Of a stretch of 14,887 nt of DNA, positions 8,044 through 14,887 are shown one piece after another. The DNA comes from Pseudomonadota bacterium (GTDB taxonomy: Bacteria; Bdellovibrionota_B; Oligoflexia; Oligoflexales; Bin106), in the NCBI GenBank assembly GCA_026710525.1, contig JAPOQT010000017.1, positions 1 through 14,887 of the forward strand, given 5' to 3'. The notes below the pieces were generated by a model. The model searched no databases, was not told the DNA's origin, and worked only from the letters and a program-made list of their open reading frames with translations. A program made the translations under genes and the position numbers. Numbering within the stretch: the stretch's first letter is position 1; the number at the start of each line of letters is the position of its first letter.

Positions 8044-8946
8044 TCAGGTGTTTAATGTGGTCAATGATTCGTGATGGGATTGAAGTAAAATGTTTTTTTG
8101 TTTTTGGCTATGACGATAATGATGGCTGAGGTCCTCAACTAAGGTTACACTCCGATGAACACCGCCGGTGCATCCTATAGCCACTCTAAGATAAGATCTT
8201 TTCTCATCTTGATAGTAAGGAATGGTGATATCTAGATACCCAATGATTTGATTTAGGTAGTTTTGATAACGGGAGTCAGAGCGCACGAATTCTTGTACAT
8301 GATGATCGAGGCCAGTGAGATGGCTCAGTTTTTTTTCAAAATAGGGATTTTTCAAAAACCGCACGTCAAAGACACAGTCACCAGGAATAAACACCTGATG
8401 TTTAAAGCCAAAACTACTTAGCAAAAGAAGCATCGGTGTTTCGAGGTTAAAGGAGCGAAATCGGGCCGCAATTAACTGGCTCAGCATTAAAGGTGAGAGA
8501 TGGGAGGTATCGATAATATCGCGAGCAAGATTTTTCAGGGGTGTTAATCGTTTTTTTTCCAGTTTAATCGATTCCTTAAGGGAGGAGGACTCTTGTAACA
8601 AAGGGTGAGGTCTTCTCGTGACCGAAAAACGTCGTTCAAGAATCTGTTCGTCACATGATAGGAAAACCACATCCACATGAAATAATTGATTCAGCTTTTG
8701 AATCAGAGCCTTAAAAACATTTAAATCGTTAGGCTCCGAAAAGTGCACACCAAAAGCAAAACCAGCGTATTTCTTGGTGGCTGTTTGTATTTTTTCATCA
8801 GAGAAGAACACTGAGGCTAGCCCGATCGGAAAGTTATCCATAACAAACAATCCTAGGTCCTGGGACACCTTTAGCCATGAGGTGATCCCAGCACCACTGT
8901 GGCCAAAAACAAAGGTTATCGGTTTTTTTGGGGTGAAGTTAGTCAT
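8044..8946 (-). CDS. rapZ: RapZ-family protein with a degenerate Walker A motif
   Basis: RapZ (YvcJ/YhbJ) proteins have an N-terminal P-loop domain and a C-terminal domain. In E. coli RapZ binds glucosamine-6-phosphate and small RNAs and directs RNase E to GlmZ, controlling GlmS; outside enterics the role is less clear. Seen here: the N-terminal nucleotide-binding region (15-22), DNFPIGLA (37-44), TRRPHPL (110-116), SFGFKHQ (178-184), FDVRFLKNP (193-201) and GCTGGVHRSV (258-267), in the family order. Length is 300 against 284 in E. coli. Two oddities: the Walker A motif is GHSGAGIT, with Ile21 where GxxGxGK(S/T) has its lysine, and the basic lysine/arginine tail that binds RNA in E. coli is missing (the end is SHHESLTTLNT). 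It begins 9 nt after the rpoN stop and is surely cotranscribed with it. There is no clear Shine-Dalgarno sequence. Confidence 0.93.
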   Translation of the reverse strand: MTNFTPKKPITFVFGHSGAGITSWLKVSQDLGLFVMDNFPIGLASVFFSDEKIQTATKKYAGFAFGVHFSEPNDLNVFKALIQKLNQLFHVDVVFLSCDEQILERRFSVTRRPHPLLQESSSLKESIKLEKKRLTPLKNLARDIIDTSHLSPLMLSQLIAARFRSFNLETPMLLLLSSFGFKHQVFIPGDCVFDVRFLKNPYFEKKLSHLTGLDHHVQEFVRSDSRYQNYLNQIIGYLDITIPYYQDEKRSYLRVAIGCTGGVHRSVTLVEDLSHHYRHSQKQKNILLQSHHESLTTLNT

Positions 8947-8955
8947 AGATTCAAA

Positions 8956-10425
8956 CTAAGCGAATCGCTTCCGTCTGGATGATGAAGGAATAGCCATATG
9001 ATCTCGGTATTTAGCCACAGTTCTTCTCGCAAGAGTGATGCCATCAATAGCTAGAATATGCACGATTTGTTGATCAGAAAGGGGACTTTTTGGATCTTCA
9101 GCGGAGATAAGTTTGGCGATTTTTTTACGCACAGATTCTCCTGCTAGATGAGTTGACGGTGCTACACGAGAAGGAATAGAGGAACTAAAAAAGTAACGCA
9201 GTTCAAAAACACCTCGTGGTGTTTGCATGTATTTACCAGATGTCACTCGAGAAATTGTCGATTCATGAACTCCCACATCTTTGGCAACATCCTTAAGGGT
9301 CATAGGGACGAGATGCATAGACCCTTTGTCAAAGAATGTGGTTTGTTTATCAACAATCACTTGGGCAACTTTGAGAATGGTTGCTTGCCGTTGCCAGAGA
9401 GATTTCATCAACCACTGGCCAGAGCGAATTTTGTCTTGTAGGTAAGTTTTTTCAGTGCTTTTCTGACCTTGATGGCGGAGTGACGAGATGCGATTTAAAT
9501 AATACTGGGATATTTGTAGATTAGGCAAACTATCATCATGGGAGAGCACAGCCCATTTGTTACTGATTTTCGCTAGTGTCACATCCACAGAGATATAAGG
9601 TGAAGGCTTGGTTTGATAAGACCGAGCAGGAATTGGTTCTAATTCAGCGAGTAAGGAGACAGCTTGATCAACAGCGGCGATAGATATTTGCAAATTTTTT
9701 GCAATTTGTTCGTAGTTTTTTCTTTCTAGCTCCTTAGATTGGCTGGCCACGATTTGGAGAAGATGATGATCTTCTCGTCCCCATTCATTCATTTGCAAAG
9801 TTAAGCATTCTTCCAGACTCCGAGCTGCTATTCCAGTAGGTTCGCATTTTTGCACCCAGCCGAGGACCTCTTCGACCTCTTTTTGATTAATTTTTAGGGT
9901 ATTAGCAATATCCTTGGTAGACGAATCAAGGTAGCCTTTATCATTAATGTTGCCAATAATCTCTCGAGCGATCATCCGTTGTTTTTCATCGAGTTCCAGG
10001 AGAATAATTTGTTCATGGAGGTGATCAGAGAGGGTTTTCTCTTGACTTATCATATGATCAAAGACCAATGTATCTTTTTTCCCCGAGGAGTGACGATGGC
10101 TGTGATGGTTTTGATGAGTTTGCCAAGCCTCTTTTTGTCGAGCCATGAAATCCCAATCGATTTCATCTTGTTTATCATCACATGAGCCCCCAGCCTCTTT
10201 GAGATGTTGTAGTAAGAGTTTATCGGTGGTGTTTTCTATGTGGGTGAGTGGCTCTTCAGGGCCATATTCTTTTTCTTCAAGGACAGGATTTTCAGCAATT
10301 TGATTTTGAATGTATTGCTCGAGTTCCAAACGGGGAAGCTGCAGGATTTTAATAGCCTGTTGCATCTTGGGAGTCATCGTGAGTTGCTGACCCAACTTTA
10401 ACTGTTGTCTAAGAGCGAGGCTCAT
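8956..10425 (-). CDS. rpoN: RNA polymerase sigma-54 factor
   Basis: Alternative sigma factor that recognises -24/-12 promoters and needs an AAA+ activator to open DNA. The frame is open to 10452, but the true start is the ATG at 10425: it has a Shine-Dalgarno GGAGA 7 nt upstream and gives the normal N-terminus MSLALRQQLKLGQQL. The protein is 489 residues (E. coli 477). Region I is Gln/Leu-rich (QQLTMTPKMQQAIKILQL, then ENPVLEE). An acidic region II follows (about residues 50-120), then the core-binding domain. The helix-turn-helix contains VHESTISRVTSGKYMQTPRG and FELRYFFSSS. The C-terminal RPN box ARRTVAKYRD is at 466-475, followed by a basic tail. Everything needed for function is intact. 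rapZ follows after 9 nt; hpf, which often follows rpoN, is absent. I found no convincing -24/-12 element in the spacers of this window. Confidence 0.97.
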   Translation of the reverse strand: MSLALRQQLKLGQQLTMTPKMQQAIKILQLPRLELEQYIQNQIAENPVLEEKEYGPEEPLTHIENTTDKLLLQHLKEAGGSCDDKQDEIDWDFMARQKEAWQTHQNHHSHRHSSGKKDTLVFDHMISQEKTLSDHLHEQIILLELDEKQRMIAREIIGNINDKGYLDSSTKDIANTLKINQKEVEEVLGWVQKCEPTGIAARSLEECLTLQMNEWGREDHHLLQIVASQSKELERKNYEQIAKNLQISIAAVDQAVSLLAELEPIPARSYQTKPSPYISVDVTLAKISNKWAVLSHDDSLPNLQISQYYLNRISSLRHQGQKSTEKTYLQDKIRSGQWLMKSLWQRQATILKVAQVIVDKQTTFFDKGSMHLVPMTLKDVAKDVGVHESTISRVTSGKYMQTPRGVFELRYFFSSSIPSRVAPSTHLAGESVRKKIAKLISAEDPKSPLSDQQIVHILAIDGITLARRTVAKYRDHMAIPSSSRRKRFA

Positions 10426-10432
10426 TAGTGTT

Positions 10433-10437
10433 TCTCC
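10433..10437 (-). promoter_or_regulatory. Shine-Dalgarno of rpoN (fixes the start codon)
   Basis: On the minus strand GGAGA is followed by 7 nt and then the ATG at 10425. It is one of few clear ribosome-binding sites in the window and decides for this start over the in-frame ATG at 10452. Confidence 0.75.
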
Positions 10438-10682
10438 AGAATGGTAAATCAAAGAACAAAATCAAACATGCTCAAGAGTATCACACCAAATTTTCTAGAC
10501 AAGCAACCATAAATTAAGGACGGTGTTCATACTCACTTGTTTTATTCGGATATTATAATAAAAAATTTTATATTTTTATTACTAGCGTTTTTATGATATG
10601 GATTAATTTCATGCTACGACTAGTGAGAAAGGACATTTTTATTATGATAATTGGTCTCAAATAAAGCAAGAAATAGATGTTG

Positions 10683-10723
10683 AAAAATTTTGAGAATCTC
10701 CGTCAGGTTGGCAAGAGTTTCTC
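10683..10723 (-). terminator. Probable rho-independent terminator downstream of pyrG
   Basis: On the minus strand a 9-nt arm GAGAAACTC (10723-10715), a 14-nt loop and an arm GAGATTCTC (10700-10692) pair with one A-A mismatch. AAAATTTTT follows directly (10691-10683). The stem is only moderately GC-rich and the loop is large, so strength is uncertain. Position, about 120 nt after the pyrG stop and before the rpoN leader, fits separation of the two genes. On the plus strand no T-run follows. Confidence 0.5.
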
Positions 10724-10843
10724 GATATTTCATGTGTATCAGAAGTCATTGGAGAATGAGTAAACGAGATCAGTAACCCTTATGGCATTCGGTAAAAACC
10801 GGGGAGAGTGCTGATTTATTCTATTTTTGTCCGTCTCTAGGGG

Positions 10844-12556
10844 TTAGTGAATAACAGTGGTTGTTGAGCTCTCACTTGTGATGCCAGGATTCAATGGTTC
10901 TCGAGTGACACCAGTGTTTTTCTGGCTATGTTGTTGGTAAGCCACGGTGTGCGCTTTCATAATAAAGTCATTAAACAAGGGATGAGGGCTCATGGGGCGG
11001 CTTTTTAATTCTGGATGAAACTGACAACCAATAAAAAAAGGATGATCATTTAACTCCATAACCTCAATCAAATCGCCTGTGGGTGATGTGCCTGAAAATA
11101 TTACACCAACATCCTCAAAGCGGCTTTTATAAGTAGGATTGCACTCATAGCGATGGCGATGTCTTTCATGGATCGTGGTGCTACCGTAAATTTTATATGC
11201 GAGAGAGTTTTTGGCGAGAGTGCAGGGATAAGAGCCTAGTCGCATTGAGCCACCCTTTTGTTGGATAGCTCTTTGATCCTGCATCAAAAAAACCACAGGA
11301 TCTTTGGTTTCTGGATCAAACTCCTCTGAGTTGGCTTCGGGTAAATGAATCAAATTTCTGGCAATATCAATGAGGGCAATCTGCATCCCTAAACAGATGC
11401 CGAGAAATGGTTTTTTCTGTTTGCGGAAATAAGCACTCCCTTTGATTTTGCCAGAGGTAGCTCGATCACCAAAACCACCAGGGATAATACCACCGTGAAA
11501 AGGAGCAAGGGTGGCATCAATATTATCATCATTGAGGGATTCAGCGTCGATAAATGTTGTTGCCACCTTTAGTTGGTTAGCAATACCGGCGTGAATTAAA
11601 GATTCGTAAATGGACTTATAGGAATCCACAACCCCGGTATATTTACCTATAATCGCAATACGAATCTCGCCCTTAGGGTGATCAAGGCTTTCGGCTACTT
11701 TATGCCATTTACCAAGATCCGGACGCTTGCTCCAAATATTAAAGATTTTCACCAATGTGTCATCAAGCCCTTGATGATGAAACATGAGAGGGAATTTATA
11801 AATAGAGTCAGTATCTGTTGATTCAAAAACATGGGGATAAGGAACATTGCAAAAAAGAGCAATCTTTTCTTTGAGTTCTTTGGTGAGCACACGTTCAGAA
11901 CGACAAACAAGAATATCAGGTTGAATACCGAGTTGTCGGAGATCTCTCACTGAATGTTGGGTTGGCTTTGTTTTGAGTTCCATAGCTGCCTTGACGAAAG
12001 GCACTAGGGTTACATGACAAAAAGCAACTTGTTCGGGGCCAAGCTCCCAGCGAATTTGACGAATTGTTTCAAGAAAGGGCAAAGATTCAATATCACCCAC
12101 TGTACCCCCGATTTCCACAATGGAAATATCGGCTTCCAGAGAGGCGTAGTAAATATTATGCTTGATTTGGTCAGTAATATGAGGCACCACTTGAACCGTT
12201 CTTCCGAGGTATCCTCCTTCTCGTTCTCGGTTGAGCACAGCGTCATAGACTTGTCCGGTGGTAAAGGAATTTTTTTTTTGTAAACGCGGTGTGATGAAAC
12301 GTTCGTAATGTCCTAGATCCAAATCGGTTTCAGCACCATCATCGGTGACAAAAACCTCGCCATGTTGCATGGGATTCATCGTACCAGGGTCGACGTTGAG
12401 ATAAGGATCTGCTTTGGTGATCATGACCCGAATACCTCGAGTTTCGAGGAGAGCGCCAATGCTAGAGGCTACTACTCCCTTACCAAGAGATGATATTACT
12501 CCGCCGGTGACGAAGATAAATTTTTGCCGATGAGTTATCGGCTTGTCGTATGTCAT
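10844..12556 (-). CDS. pyrG: CTP synthase
   Basis: Converts UTP, ATP and glutamine to CTP, in the cytoplasm. The frame is open to 12643, but family members start only a few residues before the FIFVTGG strand. I therefore chose the ATG at 12556 (570 residues; E. coli 545); the ATG at 12571 is also possible, and neither has a good Shine-Dalgarno sequence. Numbered from 12643, the synthetase domain shows VTGGVISSLGKG (45-56), NVDPGTMNPMQHGEVFVTDD (83-102), ETDLDLGHYERF (105-116) and EIGGTVGDIES (177-187). The glutamine amidotransferase domain shows GGFGDR (389-394), the nucleophile Cys417 in FLGICLGMQ, and His543 and Glu545 in GCQFHPE. About 30 extra residues at the C-terminus are low-complexity (Ser/Thr) and probably unstructured. 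No catalytic residue is missing. It is transcribed apart from rpoN and divergently from the lipoprotein gene. Confidence 0.96.
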   Translation of the reverse strand: MTYDKPITHRQKFIFVTGGVISSLGKGVVASSIGALLETRGIRVMITKADPYLNVDPGTMNPMQHGEVFVTDDGAETDLDLGHYERFITPRLQKKNSFTTGQVYDAVLNREREGGYLGRTVQVVPHITDQIKHNIYYASLEADISIVEIGGTVGDIESLPFLETIRQIRWELGPEQVAFCHVTLVPFVKAAMELKTKPTQHSVRDLRQLGIQPDILVCRSERVLTKELKEKIALFCNVPYPHVFESTDTDSIYKFPLMFHHQGLDDTLVKIFNIWSKRPDLGKWHKVAESLDHPKGEIRIAIIGKYTGVVDSYKSIYESLIHAGIANQLKVATTFIDAESLNDDNIDATLAPFHGGIIPGGFGDRATSGKIKGSAYFRKQKKPFLGICLGMQIALIDIARNLIHLPEANSEEFDPETKDPVVFLMQDQRAIQQKGGSMRLGSYPCTLAKNSLAYKIYGSTTIHERHRHRYECNPTYKSRFEDVGVIFSGTSPTGDLIEVMELNDHPFFIGCQFHPELKSRPMSPHPLFNDFIMKAHTVAYQQHSQKNTGVTREPLNPGITSESSTTTVIH

Positions 12557-12706
12557 GTTGGTTGAGCCCATAATACACAACTTGGTTAAAAAACGTTCAC
12601 TCCCACCCCTTTCTATGATAGTCTTATAGCAAGGAACATCCAAGGAATTTTATTCATTTCTCGTGCCGACAGTTGATGAGTGAATGAAACACCTGATAGT
12701 CAAGGT

Positions 12707-12735
12707 TTGTAAGAGATTTTTATTAAAAATATTAT
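12707..12735 (+). promoter_or_regulatory. Candidate sigma70-type promoter for the lipoprotein gene
   Basis: -35 TTGTAA (12707-12712), 17-nt spacer, -10 TATTAT (12730-12735). Four and five of six bases match consensus with ideal spacing. The start point would be near 12742, giving a leader of about 107 nt to the chosen start at 12849. It lies in the divergent spacer shared with pyrG; the tract is AT-rich, which lowers the weight of the match. Confidence 0.45.
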
Positions 12736-12848
12736 TTTTTTTAGTGAACAGACGATAATAAAGACTTTAGGGTAGTAAGTTTTATGGTGATTCTGAAGCT
12801 AGTATTAATTTTTGGCAGTAAATATTATTGATCTACTTGTTGTCTGGA

Positions 12849-14111
12849 GTGTCACCCATCATCAACGTTATTAAAACAATATCATGGCCTAATAATCATG
12901 GTCAAATTTTGCCGTTGCTGTCACATATTTTTTTTGTGTTGAGTATGTTCTTGGTTGTTGGTTGCTCTTTTTTTGAAAATGAAACTCAAAAAATTACCAA
13001 GGAACGCTCCCATCTCATTGATCGCATGCGTGATATGAGTATTTTACGTACGGATAACAAACAGTCAGCAACAATACGATTTTTTACAGCTTTTCCCGCT
13101 TATTGTCGGGTGGAATACTGGGCGGTGACATTAGGTGATAATCCTGACCAATCTTTACGAAAACAAGCAGCTTGTTTTCGTAGTGTAGCTGGTCAATCTC
13201 ATTTTGTTCGTATTGAGGGATTATCGCCGACAAAACCTCAGTTCTATCGTCTCATTGTTTCCGGAAACGACCCTAAGGTAAAGCAGGTAGATGATCGTCT
13301 TATTTTAAAAGAAACGACCACTCAATTTTCTTATTTTCCGCCTAATAATCTCCAAGATGAGCTAGATGATCCATTAAATGTCACTGTGATTAAGGCGAAC
13401 TTAACTCAAGCATCCGCCATTGTTTATTCCAACAGGATTCCTAGCAAAGTCCTTGACAGTGAAAGAAAACAATTTTTAAAGACGAAGTTTGGTTGTGATA
13501 AACTCAGTCATCCGATACCTAGTCGTTTGTTACCACCTCGCTCTGTTGGGCTGACTTCAGTATCAACCAAAGGTTATTTCACCACTAATGGTGTGGTTAT
13601 TGATCGTAATAGGGAGGTGTTTCTCCTCGATTTTACTGGCAAAATAGAGTCTCAACAGAAATGGTTCTTTGCCATGGATTTCTCCGTTGAAGGGCAAGGT
13701 AGTGAAACAAAAGATTATGAGGTCCCTTCTCCGCCAGAGATGAGTAGTGTTGTTATGGAAACACCTTTAAATAGACGCTTGGTTAGACACGATTTGGTAT
13801 ATGCTCCGAAAGCGGTTGAAGTCACCAAGGATGAAGGTTTACAATTTTCATGGAAAGGACGCAACACGAAAGAGAATGATTACCTCGAGGTCATTATTGG
13901 TAAACCATCCCAAGGTGAAGCTTTGAGATGCCAATTTCCGATGAAAGATAAAGTGGTTACGATTCCTCCTGATGAGCTAGCAGTCTTAAATGGTCATCGC
14001 AAAGATGTGATTGTTTCGCTCAATAGAAAAGTTGTTTCCCAGACTCATGGTAATCATGTTGTCTTTTTACACACCCATGACTGGCGATATATTAATCTCG
14101 TTTTTAAATAA
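12849..14111 (+). CDS. Predicted lipoprotein with an N-terminal Fn3-like beta domain, function unknown
   Basis: Not recognised as a named family. The frame opens with a TTG at 12828; I chose the in-frame GTG at 12849. Neither has a good ribosome-binding site, and the ATG at 12945 lies inside the hydrophobic segment, so it is unlikely. Numbered from 12828, a hydrophobic stretch (ILPLLSHIFFVLSMFLVVG) ends in the lipobox VVGC with Cys46 as the acylation site, so the protein should be membrane-anchored, probably in the outer membrane. Residues about 73-150 (SATIRFFTAF...RVEYWAV...HFVRIEGLSPTKPQFYRLIV) look like a fibronectin type III or purple-acid-phosphatase N-terminal beta-sandwich. The rest is beta-rich with further cysteines that may pair. 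No catalytic motif was found. The next gene on the same strand also encodes an exported protein. The start codon is the least certain point. Confidence 0.8.
   Translation: MSPIINVIKTISWPNNHGQILPLLSHIFFVLSMFLVVGCSFFENETQKITKERSHLIDRMRDMSILRTDNKQSATIRFFTAFPAYCRVEYWAVTLGDNPDQSLRKQAACFRSVAGQSHFVRIEGLSPTKPQFYRLIVSGNDPKVKQVDDRLILKETTTQFSYFPPNNLQDELDDPLNVTVIKANLTQASAIVYSNRIPSKVLDSERKQFLKTKFGCDKLSHPIPSRLLPPRSVGLTSVSTKGYFTTNGVVIDRNREVFLLDFTGKIESQQKWFFAMDFSVEGQGSETKDYEVPSPPEMSSVVMETPLNRRLVRHDLVYAPKAVEVTKDEGLQFSWKGRNTKENDYLEVIIGKPSQGEALRCQFPMKDKVVTIPPDELAVLNGHRKDVIVSLNRKVVSQTHGNHVVFLHTHDWRYINLVFK
13156..13182. repeat. 27-bp near-perfect palindrome inside the lipoprotein gene
   Basis: Arms TACGAAAACAAGC (13156-13168) and GCTTGTTTTCGTA (13170-13182) are exact reverse complements around a single A (13169). 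In frame it encodes RKQAACFR. In RNA it would give a stem of about 12 bp with a 3-nt loop, or 11 bp with 5 nt. No T-run follows on either strand, so it does not look like a terminator. Thirteen exact paired bases are not expected by chance in a window this size. Confidence 0.7.
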
Positions 14112-14200
14112 TTTTTAATTATCCCTGGCTCTCTATGCCAAGTCCACCCATCCCTTAATCATGACAGTTGCTCTGTTTATCTGGGATCATATGTAACAAC

Positions 14201-14229
14201 TTGATTTACTAATCCAGAATGTGTGTTAT
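14201..14229 (+). promoter_or_regulatory. Weak candidate promoter for the last gene
   Basis: -35 TTGATT (14201-14206), 17-nt spacer, -10 TGTTAT (14224-14229), four of six bases in each box. It sits in the 258-nt spacer between the lipoprotein gene and the partial exported protein and would give a leader of about 135 nt. The spacer shows no clear terminator. Other weak matches exist nearer the gene (TTGCTT with TATAGC, about 14310-14340), so the call is tentative. Confidence 0.25.
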
Positions 14230-14369
14230 CATGATACGGTAAGTCTATGAACAGCTAACAGTATGAGAGACGAGTCTTTCTGCAGTTTGAGTTGAGTGTG
14301 GTGTTGATTTTTGCTTAAGATCGTTATTTAAGTGTATAGCAACCAGGAAACAAGGTAGAGAATTAAGGC

Positions 14370-14887
14370 ATGATTATCACGAAAACACATTATCAATGCA
14401 GTGCTATTGTTATGATTTTTGTCATGTTGATTTTGAGTGATTGGCAGATTCTTGAAGCTGCCACAGTGAAGCGAAAATTACCGAAACGTTCGGTGATAGT
14501 GATTGATGAAGGCAAGCGAGCTGGGGTGAATGTTGGTGACCAGGTATGTTTTTTTGATGGTTCAGAAAATGAAATCGGGTGTGGTGAAGTTAGACGGATC
14601 ATGCCTAATAGATCTTTTGTTAAAGTGAAGAGGCCTATTTTAAAAAAAGTGAGAAAAGGGTTTATTGCAACCTATGGTTCAGCAGCAGAATTAAGTTCTA
14701 GTAATAATAGTGGTCAGCAACCTGCTAACACAGGAAGTAAGATCATTGGCCTCCGTCTCTTTGCCAACACAGCTCTCTACCCCCCTTATCATATGAGAGA
14801 CCCAGAGTATGTTGATGCTAAAAAAGATCCTAACGAAGGATACTGGCAGAGTGATAAAGAAAACCTACCATCTCAATATAAATTTAG
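14370..14887 (+). CDS. Exported protein with small beta-rich N-terminal domain, cut by window end
   Basis: An open frame of 172 full codons from the ATG at 14370 runs off the right edge. The N-terminus is a Sec signal peptide: basic start (MIITKTHYQ), hydrophobic AIVMIFVMLIL, and possible cleavage after EAA before TVKRKL. Residues about 33-100 read as a small beta-barrel-like domain: VIVIDEGKRAGVNVGDQVCF, then IGCGEVRRI, then SFVKVKR and VRKGFIAT. This is the 'Gv..Gd.v.v....G.g.V' pattern seen in FlgT-C-like and related envelope domains (inference). A Ser/Asn/Gln linker (about 108-122) follows. IIGLRLFANTALYPP then looks like the first strand of a further domain, perhaps an outer-membrane beta-barrel. 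There is no strong Shine-Dalgarno sequence (AAGG is too close). The neighbouring lipoprotein suggests an envelope role. Family not identified. Confidence 0.75.
   Translation, partial: MIITKTHYQCSAIVMIFVMLILSDWQILEAATVKRKLPKRSVIVIDEGKRAGVNVGDQVCFFDGSENEIGCGEVRRIMPNRSFVKVKRPILKKVRKGFIATYGSAAELSSSNNSGQQPANTGSKIIGLRLFANTALYPPYHMRDPEYVDAKKDPNEGYWQSDKENLPSQYKF

Larger units (their letters stand above)
10426..10843. other. 418-nt AT-rich gap between pyrG and rpoN: pyrG 3' end and rpoN leader/promoter region
   Basis: No credible coding sequence was found on either strand; the plus-strand ATGs run only a few codons. Going with minus-strand transcription, the gap holds a probable terminator for pyrG (10683-10723), then a very AT-rich stretch (about 10549-10600). 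This stretch contains an exact TATAAT on the minus strand (10557-10552) without a recognisable -35 box. If used, it would give a rpoN leader of about 120 nt. Imperfect complementary blocks (ACTAG / CTAGT around 10580-10625) could fold but are not convincing. A short CGGT/ACCG hairpin sits at about 10790-10801. No tRNA or known riboswitch was recognised. Confidence 0.6.

Noticed and set aside
10708..10726. TTGGCA as the -24 element of a sigma54 promoter
   Set aside because: No GC is found at the required distance for -12, and the bases belong to the pyrG terminator hairpin.
12014..12283. Overlapping frames on both strands inside pyrG
   Set aside because: The pyrG frame here encodes conserved CTP synthase sequence; the other frames have no family signature.
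12436..12452. CCTCGA/TCGAGG inverted repeat with a GTT loop inside pyrG
   Set aside because: Six-base arms in a conserved coding segment; expected by chance and explained by codons for ETRG.
12675..12703. TTGACT on the minus strand as a -35 box for pyrG
   Set aside because: At the proper spacing the -10 position reads CTCATC, which does not resemble TATAAT, so no pyrG promoter is called.
14126..14142. TGGC/GCCA hairpin after the lipoprotein gene as a terminator
   Set aside because: Only four paired bases and no T-run on either strand.
14393..14602. 69-codon minus-strand frame
   Set aside because: Antisense to the partial exported protein, which has a clear signal peptide in the plus frame.

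Overview
The window suggests a moderately AT-rich, Gram-negative bacterium. It carries housekeeping genes (purA, pyrG, rpoN, rapZ) together with several exported proteins: Sec signal peptides, a lipobox lipoprotein and a probable envelope protein. The combination of rpoN with rapZ, weak ribosome-binding sites and many unfamiliar exported proteins would fit the old 'deltaproteobacteria' in the broad sense, such as Bdellovibrionota/Oligoflexia. This placement is an inference and I cannot exclude another proteobacterial lineage. I see no insertion sequence, CRISPR array, tRNA or rRNA.

Layout. (1) 2-976, plus strand: the 3' three quarters of purA. (2) 1052-10425, minus strand, read from right to left: rpoN, rapZ (9 nt gap), an enormous exported protein of about 1,700 residues, and an exported trypsin/HtrA-fold serine protease with a long unrecognised C-terminal domain. 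The giant gene and the protease gene each have their own sigma70-like promoter candidate (8015-8043 and 2768-2796). A CRP/FNR-like palindrome lies just inside the predicted protease transcript. (3) 10426-10843: a 418-nt AT-rich gap with a probable pyrG terminator and a possible rpoN leader. (4) 10844-12556, minus strand: pyrG. (5) 12849-14111, plus strand: an unrecognised lipoprotein, divergent from pyrG, with an almost perfect 27-bp palindrome inside its coding sequence. (6) 14370 to the window end, plus strand: the start of an exported protein with a small beta-rich N-terminal domain, cut by the window edge.

How the genes may work together. purA and pyrG are ordinary nucleotide synthesis. 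rpoN-rapZ is a familiar pairing, but the hpf and PTS genes often found with it are absent here, and rapZ is followed by the giant exported protein instead. That protein is the most interesting object. After its signal peptide it appears to be built from about twelve very diverged copies of a helical unit of roughly 125 residues, each with a core like 'hFLxxhhxLxxPSL'. Some copies read like the helix-turn-helix of sigma region 4, yet the protein should be exported. The protease next door is also exported and has a private helical extension, so the two may form an envelope or secreted system. RapZ itself has lost the Walker A lysine.
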